Source: Ectocarpus siliculosus
Taxonomy: Eukaryota; Sar; Phaeophyceae; Ectocarpales; Ectocarpaceae
Direction of reading: 5' to 3'
Assembly: GCA_000310025.1 (NCBI GenBank)
Contig: FN649729.1
Coordinates: forward strand, 4,956,961-5,020,960
Length of the DNA stretch: 64,000 nt
The notes under the pieces: generated by a model
Database searches by the model: none
Told to the model about the DNA's origin: nothing
What the model saw: the letters and a program-made list of their open reading frames with translations, nothing else
Shown: positions 26,101-37,495 of the stretch, piece by piece
How positions within the stretch are numbered: the first letter of the stretch is position 1
How the letters are laid out: every line of letters begins with the position of its first letter
Translations under genes and position numbers: made by a program

Positions 26101-29100
26101 AGCAGGCTTCCGCGAGTCTTGCCGGGGAGTTCAAACGTGGCCTCTCGGAAGACATGGAGCTACAAGTAGCGGGTGCCCTTTTCGGAAGCGGCCCGAGCGG
26201 CACGACTCTGGTTCACTTTCGACCGTGCTGAGACAGGAAGATAGATGTGAAAACTAAGCACCAAGTTGTCCTCTCAAGGGCAATGACTGCCGCGAGGTAT
26301 AGCGTATCGCTTCCATGGCTCTGCCAACGAGCGACACCCGACATCAACATCAATACAGTATAGGCGTGCCAACAATACGCCGAAGGTACCGGCGTCTGCG
26401 CTTGGTTTTTCTGTCTTTTCCTGCTCCTGCTGTATCGCGTTTGTTTCGATGTTTTCTAGACATCTTACGCTCTCATTGATTTTCATGCTACATGGGTAGT
26501 TACGGTGCTGAAGCCGTCTGCCCGCGTCAGTTAGAAGTGCCACTCGGCAGAGATCGGGACATTTTACTGTACAAAGACAAGAACAACCAACCAACAACAA
26601 CAACCGCAGCGAGGCGTGGCATCATAGAAGACAGGAGCGTACGTTGCCTTCCATCAATTGCCACTGAGAAGAGATGGAACATCCGTTTGCAGGGCGGGCT
26701 GAAGAACCCAACCCCAAGTGAAAAAAAACAAGAAAATGATACTCGTGTCTGTCCGAGGGCGCTCCGCCCTGCTGCCAACCACTACCATCTTCTCAACAAA
26801 CGGAACATCCCAGACCCTCATTCATCTACGGATAGAGGTGGATTTGTTGTGTTTTATACAGGTATAATAAAAAAGGGAAAACGACACAACAGGGTATATA
26901 TACCCTGGTCGAAAAGCGACACACCTGGGTACACCGTCATTAACAGCAGTAAATGCAGTCATATCATTGGTCAACGCCCAATTTCACCCCGGTGCGTCCG
27001 AAAAGGCGCAGGGTATACCCTGCCGTGACTTCTTTTCTCAACAACTGTTGTACCCTGTTCTCGGAAATGTACCCTGACCTGACGGGAAAAGAGACCCTTT
27101 CATCAATCATTTCCCTCGCAGGAATCTTCCCAACTCCTTTTCCCCTCCAACCATGGGATACCAACCGGCGAATCTTCCCGCCCAGCAACAACCATGGGGC
27201 AGGAATCAGTTTCCGCCCCTGCGAACAACACCAGCCATCAACTCTTCCGCTCTGCTCTGAATCAACAATGGCCGGGCAACACCCCAGCACAATTGTTCCG
27301 TTTGGAAACATGCACACACGCGTACAATACCCCGTGGACTACTGCTTGCTGCAGTCTATATGCGAGACGCACGGGTCACGCTATGAAAGCGAGACCGAGC
27401 ACCAATTGTCTGTTGCGTCTCAATTGCGATGTGCCGTGTGTGCGTGCGTGTGTTGTCTGTTGTGTCTCAATTGCGATGTGCTTCTTGCTTGAACTACTGC
27501 TGTAGCAGCAGCGGTCACGCTTACCAGTCAACCAAGCCAACCAATCAATCAATATAGTAAGAAGACGTCAGGCTTCAGCGGGAAGAGCCGATGAAATACA
27601 ACGCGAGCACTCTCTCTCTACCGACAGGGAGGGTGATTGAGTTGGACGACACAGCAGTATCCTGCTGCTAGAGTAAGGATAAGACTCGTGTGCGTGATTG
27701 ATGTCAAGGGCGTGTCTGTGTGTGCTGGTCCTGCCTCTCCCCTTCACCCTCTCTGCGGGCGCGAGCTCGCCGCCAGCACAGCGCCACACATTGGCACATG
27801 CATATGCATGTCAACCATGCTGGACCGGTTTCGCTTTCATAGCGTGACCCGTGCGTCTCGCATATAGACTGCAGCAAGCAGTAGTCCACGGGGTATTGTA
27901 CGCGTGTGTGCATGTTTCCAAACGGAACAATTGTGCTGGGGTGTTGCCCGGCCATTGTTGATTCAGAGCAGAGCGGAAGAGTTGATGGCTGGTGTTGTTC
28001 GCAGGGGCGGAAACTGATTCCTGCCCCGTTGCCATGGTTGTTGCTGGGCGGGAAGATTCGCCGGTTGGTATCCCATGGTTGGAGGGGAAAAGGAGTTGGG
28101 AAGATTCCTGCGAGGGAAATGATTGATGAAAGGGTCTCTTTTCCCGTCAGGTCAGGGTACATTTCCGAGAACAGGGTACAGCAGTTGTTGAGAAAAGAAG
28201 TCACGGCAGGGTATACCCTGCGCCTTTTCGGACGCACCGGGGTGAAATTGGGCGTTGACCAATGATATGACTGCATTTACTGCTGTTAATGACTGTGTAC
28301 CCAGGTGTGTCGCTTTTCGACCAGGGTATATATACCCTGTTGTGTCGTTTTCCCCCCAAAAAACTTTGGGTACACGACAGTAGTCGTCGCCACCTTCAAG
28401 AAACCCATGCTTTTCACAAGCATGGTGCCCCTCAGAATGAAAAACTCTTTGAGGGCACGTCCCCGCTCTACGGGCATTTTTCTTCAACAAAAACCACGAG
28501 GGTCCTCACAGTCAGGGACGATTTCTGAGCCATACGCTACATGCTACATGTTGCATGTAACCACACTCCCTGGAGCGATTTTCAAGCTAGAGTACTCCAC
28601 AGCAGACACGGCCAGTGGCTGTGCCGAAAAAGCAGTGGCGTTGGATACTACTGAAAATTATCAGTTGATTCTTGCATCCTCTTCGTCGTGCAGAAGTCGA
28701 GCTTTGGAAAATCAAAATCGGTCCGGGGCGGGTGGAATACTCCGAAGGTATACCTGTGCGGCGCCGGCGCAAGTGTCTGCATCCCAGCTGCAGCCATTCC
28801 GTCGCAGCCATTTAAGCACGTCGAGGTGGCCACCCAGGGCAGCCCCTCGACAGGCCCAGCCATTCCACGGGGCCCCGTTTTCTGTGGCCCATTGAAGAAC
28901 CTGTCAAAAGAAGAAAAAAAAAGACGGGTATGATGGAATGAATACCAACGGCTCAGCAGGCGGCGTTTGAGGGCTTGTTTGTAGCAAAGCAGACTGCACA
29001 ACGGGAACCACACTTGAAACAAAACAAAAAACATGCGTACTGTAGGAATACGCACGGTTCAGCAGGCGGTGATTTGAGAGCAGAAGGAGGACCCACACCT

Positions 29101-32100
29101 ATAACTCGTTATCCGGAGATTCAAGAGACCGCAAAAGTTAGGTAACGTGGACGCCAATTTTTCGTCGAGAAGCTTCCTGCGGGAATGAGTGGACGGTCAC
29201 CTCCAAGTCAACAAAAACGAAAGCCAGCAAATCCACACTCTTTTCGAGAGCACCGAAAGGAGCACAAAGTTGACAGCAGGGTGCCTGCGTACTCTAGCCG
29301 TCCCCCGCCCCCAAGCGGCTGCCAAGTCTTACAAGACACGTGGCATGTGCGGGTGGCATGCAAGATACTAATGATTTTGTCGTCCAGCAGAGTCGCCGAT
29401 ATTTCCTTGCAACACGGAACACAATAGCTGACCGCTGTTTGGTATGTACCCATTTCTAGAGAACCTGACAGTGATACTCATTTCTATAGACCTTAAGGTC
29501 TATATCGGTGCAAGCACCAGAAATGAGTACTTCACTTTCACTGGCCAACGGCAGCATTTTTTGACATCCAACGGGTACATGTATCAACTCGGCCGTCAAC
29601 CACCACGCCAAGCCCGACACTGTTGTCCACGCCAGCATCATTGTTGCCCTGTCAAGAAAAAAACGGCACCCACAGCAGTACTAAAGTCAAGCGGCGTCAC
29701 CTCAAGGTGGCCTCCCAAGGCGGCAGAGGAGCAAACGCTGTGGTCCCAGGGGCACTTGTTCTCGAGGCGAAGCCACTTGAGGAGAGCCAGGTGACCCCCC
29801 CTCGCTGCAGTTGTGGGCAGGAAAGAATCAAAAGAGCAACAGCAAAAGCAGCATTGAGTAGGTCTCCTTCGTAGTTGTCCCATCGTATCATACCTACCAT
29901 ACTTGCATTATCATCGTAGCTGTTTCACTGTGGATCGTAGACATGTCATCGTAGATGTTTCCATCGTAGACCTGTCATTGTACGTGTTGCATCGTAGTCA
30001 TGTCATCGTAGATCTTTCCATCATAGACCTGTCATTGTACGTGTTGCATCGTAGACATGTCATCGTAGATCTTTCCATCGTAGACCTGTCATCGTACATG
30101 TTTAATCGTAGATACGTCATCGTACATGTTTCGTCGTAGACATGCCATATTAGAACTGTCATCGTGCATGTTTCATCGTACATGTGTCGTAGATGTCTCT
30201 TTCCTACATCCCTCTTGACCCACACACGTTCGAGGTTCCAAATCCCAACCCTCCATCTCGCCGTAGTGTGTCTCTCACCCTAGACGTCTCTTTTCGTACA
30301 CGTCTCTCGAACCCTGCCTACAAGGCATACGGCCGAAAGCAGCAACTGACTCCCGCAAGAGCGGCAACGCCCACAACTTGAGTACTGGGAAACTTTCCAA
30401 CTTGAGTACTGGGAAACTTTCGGGAGTACAGCGCTTCCCACAGGTCTGCCGTTGCCATCAACCATGTGCTCGTAAGCGTTATTCTACGTCGCTTCTCGGT
30501 TCGTCGTCGGCAGCCTGCATCACAGCCGTGGGTTGCACAAGCTACCACACACACCCCGGACCGATTTTCAAAGCTGGAGTACTCTGCAGCAAACACAAGC
30601 ATACTCACTATGCCGAAAAGTGGCGGCTTTGGAATCGTCTCGCCCGAGGCTTTTCGAAACCCTATCATCGTTTGACATTGGCATCTCCTTCGTCGCGGAG
30701 TAATCGAGCTTTGAATTTCGGGGCAGGGTGTGTGGTAAATTATCCCATGCAACCTATGGCACTCATGTTCCCGCTCTCCGTTGTAAACGTCATTCATGGT
30801 CACAGGCCCTATTCACAACGGCTTACACCTGGATGGAAACCCTTCGTCGGCGTGTCTGTCTAACCAGAAACGAAGCCACCGAAACACAAGAGCAGGCAGA
30901 TAGATAGATCAAGCCTCCTCGACACGCCGAAGACAAACAAATACCTTTCTCGCTCATGAAGGCACCGCTTTGTTCCAAGGATGATAATATGTAGCAGTTT
31001 TTTTGGGACGCAACATCGTTCACCAACGCACCTGCGCCCGAGCACATGTTGCGGTCCCACGAAAACCCTCGGCCACGGGCCCACTCCAAGACGCACTGCT
31101 GCCCAGCCTCGGCGGCCTTTGCATGCACCGTGCGGGACCAGACGCAGCTGTGGGGCCACCGAGAACGACGTTCCGAACATTTAGCTTGTTGTTTGTTGAC
31201 GAGATATCAGAGAAAGAGGCGGCGGCAGCCGTGCAATCGAAACAATGTTCCGAAACTAATTGTTGTTTGTTACGAGAGATCAGACAAGGGCGGGATTGCT
31301 GTACGGATCCGATTGCACGAGTCTCAGACGCACCTGTAACAGAAAAATGTCGCCAAAAGAGCGGTACTATTAATACTACCATCTTTCCGACATGAGAAAA
31401 AAAAATCAAGACACAATACGGACGCATCCTGCCGGGGAACACGGCTTGTCCCCCTGGACAAACAAAATAACTCTGTCATAGGAACACCTGCGCGCTTGAA
31501 AACAAAACGCAACAACCCAACCTAAGCAGGTGCATGGAGGACACCAACAAGCGACAACACACACCCGCAATCCAAGCAGCACTGCAAGAGGTCCGGCCTC
31601 CCGAGGCGAGCTGCTTCCTCCAAGAGGCCGGCGTGGCGCCGAAGCCCATTGTCGAAGCTGGACGCGAGCTGAGTGACCGTCGTGTCGAAGGTGACGGGAC
31701 GGGTCGACGCTGGGCGGCCTTTTCCCCAAGCGGCCTCCCAACCTGGGGAGAAGGGGGGGAAACGTGGGTGCGACAGAATGATAAGCGGTGCAAAATATCT
31801 GAGTGGCTTTCCTCCTGTGACCGCGGCTGTTGCCGTTGTTGTTGTTGTTGTTATTATCTCTACAGTAAAGCGTTCCGGTCTCTACTGCTGTTGCGCCCAG
31901 AAATTGTACCGAAAGGTGCAAAAAGAGCGATGTCCAACAAAAATGCAACGACGAAAAACAACAATTGTCGAGATTAGGGAGCACGTGTGTGCTGTTATGT
32001 ACCGGCTAGAGGTCGAAAATCGCCGAAAAGGACGGTTCGATTGTTTCTGGGTCCACAGGTAGCTGCAAGCGGTGCGAAGTCGTGTTTGAGAAATATCCAG

Positions 32101-33064
32101 GACTTTGGTCGGTGTGCATTTTGGGCGTGGTGAGAACCGACAAGGTTAGTGGCTTATGCGGGTGGTACTCGATGGTACTCTTTAGTGCTGCAAACCGCAG
32201 GAGAAAAACAAGAAAGCGGCATAATAGGGAGTAGCCGTTAGGCCAGGCCAACCGCAGTCTCTGATAAAATCAAACTGGTGACGTTAGTGCAGCAGTAGAA
32301 GGCTAATTCAGGAGAAGGCCTACCGTCACTTTGGTAAACGAAGCATGATCTCAACCGTTGTTTTCTAAGCACAACAACAAGAACAGAGCTAGCTCCCATC
32401 ATGCGTAGCAAGCCCAAAACCCACCACAAGACGATCATACCCGAAAGGATTAGTAAACAGGGAGCAACAACACAACGCCGTCGGCTGAAGAAAGGTCCTT
32501 GAATCCCCGTTCCTTCGTACACCTCGGCACGACCTGACGCTTTAGGTCCATCAAATGGCCACATGTCGTATGCTGCATCTACATTGCGAGTAAGAGCGAC
32601 CGCACCGCTTAGATTGGCTTTTGGAGCCCGATTGGCTTTCGGGGCTCGATTGCTCTACAATCAACGAGGGTAAGAAAGAGCGACCGAAGCGAGCAACGAG
32701 CGTTGTCCATGAGATATTTCCAACGCAGCCCCTTTCTGCACCGGCATGTCCGATTGGTCGCCAAGAAATCAAGCACTGAAACCTGGCCTAATGGCAGGTG
32801 CGCGATCACTCGCCCAACTGACGCATCTGGAAACCCATGCATGCAACAGGTACGACAAAAAAAAAGGAGCACATTCGGAGACAAGACTCCACCAGCAAAA
32901 GACAAGCTGCTAAATAATACTAATAGACCAATCGTAATCGTTCCCTCACCCTTACAAACAGGAGCGAAGAAGAAGTACGAGTCGCCACCCACAAACTCCG
33001 ACAGGTAGCGGACGATGTCCGCGCTCGTACTCAGGATGTTAGCACTCGCGTCAGCGGCAGCCAT
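23195..33064 (-). CDS. Ankyrin-repeat protein, complete nine-exon gene (435 aa)
   Basis: Minus-strand exons, 5' to 3': 33064-32950, 31742-31565, 31147-31032, 29804-29701, 28900-28754, 25956-25805, 25331-25241, 24490-24276 and 23384-23195, with stop TAG at 23197-23195. All phases match and the total is 1308 nt. The start is the Met of MAAADASANILSTSADIVRYL; this N-terminus, with FFFAPVCKGW, looks like a conserved family leader. Residues after about 100 are degenerate ankyrin repeats of about 27 aa with the pattern 'GGHL.VLKWAR.NGCPW....C..AA' (at least eight). Most introns fall between repeats or at a repeat's start, which fits growth by exon duplication. Ankyrin repeats bind proteins; the partner and location are unknown. 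I see no membrane segment or catalytic domain. The acceptor before exon 6 (AAAAAAG) is weak. The gene appears intact despite large repeat insertions in introns 3 to 5. Confidence 0.88.
24840..24945. repeat. Short dispersed repeat shared with 58012-58105
   Basis: Blocks 'AGCTGTGTGA.CTGTT', 'GAGCTTGG.AA.CGTC.CA' and 'GCCAGCTGTG..TTGGTCCTGCT' occur in the same order at about 58012-58105. It lies inside an ankyrin-gene intron. There is no coding evidence. Confidence 0.6.
25445..25507 (+). repeat. Intronic hairpin repeat, copy in the ankyrin gene
   Basis: It contains 'GCATCGACCGCGCCAACCGG' followed by 'CTGACCAATGAAAAGACGTCAG' split around the loop, then 'AGCGCGGC'. CTGAC pairs with GTCAG and the outer CCGCGC with GCGCGG, giving a stem of two blocks around an A-rich loop. 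It lies in the intron between ankyrin exons 6 and 7. Confidence 0.7.
26874..27395 (+). repeat. Left arm of a large inverted repeat
   Basis: This ~520-bp arm is repeated in inverted orientation at 27833-28354 with very few differences. I noticed a 6-bp indel near 27193/28025. Near its outer end it carries the palindrome CAGGGTATATATACCCTG. An open frame of about 150 codons runs through it (and mirror-wise through the other arm), but it matches no family I know. The whole structure sits in the intron between ankyrin exons 5 and 6. Confidence 0.88.
27833..28354 (-). repeat. Right arm of the large inverted repeat
   Basis: Inverted copy of 26874-27395. The two arms are separated by about 440 bp of unrelated sequence (27396-27832). 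Near-identity of the arms suggests a recent duplication or ongoing gene conversion. Confidence 0.88.
28551..28741. mobile_element. MITE-like element, copy 2
   Basis: It has the family ends 'CC.GGAGCGATTTTCAAGCTAGAGTACTCC' (split blocks) and the inverted 'GTCGAGCTTTGGAAAATC...CGGTCC'. It lies in the same ankyrin intron as the large inverted repeat, immediately downstream of exon 5 in gene orientation. Confidence 0.6.
29912..30190. repeat. Degenerate minisatellite, 57-bp period (28-29-bp half units)
   Basis: Repeated blocks of CATCGTAGACATGTCATCGT type run for about 280 bp. The frame stays open over 69 codons as a repeated 19-residue pattern (VDLSIVDLSLYVLHRRHVI), a by-product of the period being a multiple of three. 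It lies in the intron between ankyrin exons 3 and 4, so it is not thought to be translated. Confidence 0.8.
30530..30750. mobile_element. MITE-like element, copy 3
   Basis: The left end has 'ACCACACACACCCCGGACCG' and 'ATTTTCAAAGCTGGAGTACT'. The right end has the inverted 'AGTAATCGAGCTTTGAA' and 'GGGTGTGTGGT'. It has no protein-coding content and lies in the ankyrin intron next to the minisatellite. Confidence 0.65.
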
Positions 33065-34725
33065 GGTGGGCCGCAGAGCAGGCCGGTCACAAATCAGTCT
33101 GGATCGGTTACTGAACCGATTGATTGGCTGCTGGCGGAAAAAAACGACGAACCCGGGAAAAAAAAAAAAATGTGGACCTCTTCCTGAACGACGGAGCCTT
33201 GAACCAAAAAAAAAATACCTGCAGTGGGATCGATCAACACCAAGAACACGGACACGAGCGGCGGCGCGCAAGAGGGTAAAGACTGGGATTAGGTGTTTTC
33301 ATATGGCCGTCGCATAACGCGTCTGTTTTCTCTCACTTAACATCGATGTTCACTAGACATTGACCCCTCGTACCGGTTGACCAACGAAAATGGGACATTT
33401 TTCAACAGCACGCCAACAAAAAAAAAGACAAGAATGCGTTCTACTCTGCAGGCTGCCCAGCATGGGGTTGCCATGGAGTAGACTAGATGACAGGTTCAGG
33501 TCTCCAGAGCAAATACAGAAAATAACGAGGAAGCACGGCACTAGGTAGACCTCCCTCCCGCGCGAAGAAGTGCTGCTTCTTTGCCTAGGAGGGCAGATAA
33601 ATTTACAGGAAGTAGAGTTGTCAAGATGGCGACGATAACAGCAACGATGGGTGACAACGACAAACGACTGTTTCTCTCCCTGTCTCTCGTATGCAGAGTG
33701 CCTACGGCAGCTTCACCTTTTGTTGCCTAGAATACAGGCAGTCTTGCTTAATCAGGTAGAATGCGACAACGCCGTGCAACATTTTCATGTTTGTTTGCGT
33801 ACACTGGTAGAGTAAGCTGGAAGGTAACCGCTGCGCGATGGGAAGCATCGTGCCTGTGTAATAGGCGATGTGTGTGAATTGTCATCACTCCTACACGAGA
33901 CACAACACTATTCGTTTGCTTTCGTCGTCCCACTTGTTCTCCGTCGCTGGCATTTCCAACTAGGTATCCTACGACCTTAACCAACTCTCTGACCGAAAAG
34001 CGCTCCCATCCGAGGGAACACAGAAAAAAGTGCACGCCTCCCTTAATATTGACGCGAGAAGACTTCAGCCGCCGTTGCTTTAATAGGAATATAATAAATA
34101 CAAACAGAGAGAGACTACCCGTTCGAGATATAACCACAGCAGTCGAAGGGGATGTGTTGGAGTCTATAGTTACAGTGAGTGGAGGGAAACCGGCCGGGGA
34201 CTGGGACTCTTTCGAGTCTGTTTTAAGCCTATACACTGATGATTTACATCGGTGATACCAGCTGGTGCTAAGCACAAAAATGTCTGTATAGGAAGCTTTG
34301 TTTTATTCTCGCGAACCACGGGCGTTCTCCACTACTTACCAGCGGTGAACTCCGAATAAACGTCCCCCGTCACGAAAAAATAAAAGGGAACTCCCCACGG
34401 TATCACCTCGGTCATGTCATCGTGGTGCCCTTGGCAGCTGTCGACGTACGCCTTAGGAGTTTGCGCTTGTGATCCCCTTCCCCTTGCGTGCTGGTTCATC
34501 ACCAAACACAAAAACATCTCATAAGGCATTGGGGCACATCGACAGTAGCATCAACATGGGCTTCAACTGACCCCCCCGCGTAGTGAGATCTGACCGCTGC
34601 TGCCGAGGTGCTGCTGCCAACCGTGTCCCGAGGGACCGGCGAGCGATGTGGGTGTCTTCATCAAACTAAGCTCGCTACAGCAGTAGCGCCGGTGCTGGTG
34701 AAGTACGGGGCTGCTGCCCATGAAA

Positions 34726-35428
34726 GCAGGTGGCACAGCGGTCACGACGCCGATGTTCCGTCAAAAGCTGCATCCTCGTCCTCGCTGCTGCTGCTGCCCA
34801 CCTGACGCTGAGACGCAAGTGGGCGCTTGCTCCAGCTGACTCTTGTCGCAACTGTGCGCTCTCTGCCGAGCAATGCGCAATTTCTTCGACATCCCTCGCC
34901 GCTGAACTGCTGTATGGTAGTGGCGGCTGGATCCGTTCCCGCTCCAAGCGGCGGGAGAATCGTTCCGCCGCAAGGGCCACGTTGGCCGCAAAAACTGCGC
35001 GTGTGCTATCGATGGCACCGAATTTCGGAGGCCCGCGTCATCCAATACACGTGGGAGAAGAGGCCTGTCGGCCGGGGTCTTTTCCCACATGTCCTGAGGG
35101 ATGACGCCTTCGCGATTCGGTGCCCGCATCATCTCAACGTGAAGTTCTCGAGGCCAACGTGGGCCACGAGGCGAAAGGAAACGCCCGCCACTTGGAGCGG
35201 GAAGAGATCCTGCCGCCACTACCGCGCAATACAGCGGCCAGGGACCTCGAAAGAAAGAGTGCCTTGAACGGCAGAGCGCGCACCGCTGCGGCAAAAGTCA
35301 GCTGGAGCAACCGGCCACCCGCTAGCGTACGTCTTCAGCGCCAGGCGGAGGCAGCAGTACAAGTAGCAAGGACGGAAGTGCAGGTTTTTGGCGGGGCACC
35401 GGCGTCGTGACCACCGTGCCACCTGTCG
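34726..35428. repeat. Imperfect palindrome (fold-back), about 700 bp
   Basis: The segment 34726-35070 is the imperfect reverse complement of about 35080-35428. Paired blocks include GTGGCAC.G.GGTCACGACG, TTGCTCCAGCTGACT.TTG, GTAGTGGCGGC, 'CCCGCTCCAAG.GGCGGG' and 'GGCCCACGTTGGCC' (first arm: GGGCCACGTTGGCC). The centre is near 35070-35077 with almost no spacer. Because of the symmetry, open frames on both strands give related peptides (for example VVAAGS.PAPSGGR). I regard these as mirror images, not two genes. If transcribed, it would fold into a long hairpin RNA. Confidence 0.85.
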
Positions 35429-36149
35429 ACATCAGCAGCAACCCGGTAGCTCACCAGCACTAGCTCTAGCGAGCTCTAAATAGCGTGCTCTAGCGAACTT
35501 GGTTCGAAGCAACAATAAACCGGCATCTGTTCGTCGAACAAATTCTACACAGCTCCGGGGAAGAGAGAGAAGAGAAAGGACGATATCGATACAATGGCAC
35601 CGTCTGCAGCAGAATCGTGTCGCTGTTACCTCCGAGAGCCGACATGCGTGGCGTGGGCCCAGAAAGCGACAAGAGTCGCGAGAATGAAGCAGCTTGGCTC
35701 ACCCTACGACGGTAGTGTAATGCACTGAGATCGATATCCGTGCTTTCTCTTAGTATGGTACCATCTCCTCTGCCGGGGCTGTGTGGAACAAGTATTACCA
35801 CAGATGGAGATTGTTGCTGCGTTCACCTTGGCTTTCTCTTCCGCCATGCAGAATAAACTCCGCACAGTCCACAAGGACAAAATATATATGCGGTACAACT
35901 CCTGCATCTCCATCACTACGCCATGCCGTCTGAAACCGCCGAATTACCAGTGGCCACGGGAAATAGCATACCATCACACGGCTGCCCAACCACCATAACA
36001 CCCCCCCGTTGTTCCGGGAGCCGCTCCGAAATTTATGCCATTTGGGAGCAGGTTTTGTGGCACGCAGTTACCTGCTTCGGTGAACAAACCTATACCGCGG
36101 AATTTCAAAAACAGGCACGACCGAAGATAATCCGTGAAAAGCGCGGGGA

Positions 36150-36340
36150 GATGGCACCTGCCCTAGACCGAGTTTCAAAGCTCGCTTGCTGCGCAACCAG
36201 GCTTATTCCAACACCGAAAATGGTGGTCTTGGAAACAACACGTGGCAGTGTTTCCGTGCACGTATCGGGCTCTTTCCGCGCCCACTTGGTTGTGGAGCAA
36301 TCGAGCTTTGACAGCTATCGGTCTAGGGGGGGTGCAATCT
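36150..36340. mobile_element. MITE-like element, copy 4
   Basis: Left end 'GGCACCTGCCCTAGACCGAG' then 'TTTCAAAGCTCG'. Right end 'TCGAGCTTTGACAG' then 'CGGTCTAGGGGGGGTGC'. The ends are inverted repeats of each other and the interior is non-coding. Confidence 0.65.
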
Positions 36341-37308
36341 CTCCGCCTCTCTCTTTCGGCGTGTATTTAGAAAAGTGTCCCCGCCGAAGAAATTGAAAGT
36401 GAAAAGCGCGTTGCGAGTACACGTAACACATACCTGGTAACACATAACACAGAGGTGATTGCTGTCTGTCTGCTGCTGTAAGCACTTAACTACCCTACCT
36501 CGTAGGTAGAACGTGCTAGGTGGGTGGAGGGACATGTTTGCGTGGTGGTCGTTCTTTCTCTTTTCTTGGTACAAAGACTGCAGTGGTGAATGTTCATCTC
36601 TCTTCAGCAGTATATGATGCACAGGAAATGAAGTCCGGGGAAGTTATCTACTGCTACAGCAATGAATTCATGACGGTTACAAGCGGACATACGTAGCTGC
36701 TTCACCTTTAAACCATGTTCGGTGGTTGGTACATGGTTTAACGTAGGCACGTGTCACCCAGCCGGCAGGGTAACACAGGAGCGGGGATGGGACGAAGGGA
36801 AAAATACCTCATCTTCCACACATAAGATCCTTTACTACTTCGTATCGAAAGGACCGAACCAACTGAACAGGTTAAAACCTGTGTCCGGGTGGTTAAACGA
36901 ACAGAGTCTGGGGGCGGCCAGCCGATGCGGAAAATGGCGGGCCGCAGGCATATTTTCCTTGTGATGATGGTGAAGACTGAGGAACTGGCCGGCAGCAGTC
37001 GATCTCGACCGTCTTGTGAAGTACAGCAGTATCATAGCAGTCTACGCGCACATTTTGTTTGAGTAATGTACAATACATACCTATATGTGGCGTGTGGAAC
37101 ACGCCCCGGTGCTGTGCCACAGCAGTAAGTAGGGCTGTGGCGGTTCCTGTGCATCCATCTATGCAGGTGCACACTGCTGTAGCTTGTATGTGTGGTGCTC
37201 CGAGGAGCGGAGTAATATTATCAAACCTCGTCACCACGCTCCTGCTGCACAAACAGCACAAATATATCGCACACACACACACACATGATGAAAGAACCCG
37301 ATTATCAG

Positions 37309-37495
37309 TGTATCTCCCACCGAACACGTGTCGCCCTTGACAAGCAACGCCCTACAACAGGAGCTTCAAGGCAACAACTCCAAGACAAACTCTGTGGAGG
37401 GCGACATGGGGGTCGAAGAGTCCACAGACATCAAGAGTTTGGGTGCATTTTTCAGTGGGATCTCGATCAACGTTGAGCCTGACACGCCGTCGTAG
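37309..37495 (+). CDS. Orphan C-terminal exon of an unknown protein
   Basis: After an acceptor (TTATCAG at 37302-37308) an open frame of 61 codons runs to TAG at 37493-37495. It has no Met near its start. The peptide is polar and acidic (contains VSPTEHVSPLTSNALQQEL, ending ISINVEPDTPS) and looks like a disordered coding tail rather than random sequence. I could not find the upstream exons with a compatible two-base phase. No function is inferred. Confidence 0.35.

Larger units (their letters stand above)
33065..37308. other. Spacer upstream of the ankyrin gene, no supported gene
   Basis: This stretch would hold the promoter of the minus-strand ankyrin gene and, possibly, missing upstream exons of the plus-strand exon at 37309. 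I see no exon I can support. It contains the ~700-bp palindrome (34726-35428), one MITE-like copy (36150-36340) and a CA microsatellite (about 37269-37285). Around 33341-33400 there is a weak relative of the hairpin repeat. Confidence 0.45.

Noticed and set aside
26953-28276. Two ~180-codon open frames with identical protein sequence on opposite strands
   Set aside because: They are the two arms of the inverted repeat. The frame may belong to the repeat element but has no known domain, and it lies within an intron.
34730-35294. Overlapping open frames on both strands with similar peptides
   Set aside because: The similarity is the direct result of the palindrome: each strand reads the mirrored arm. 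No independent evidence for coding.
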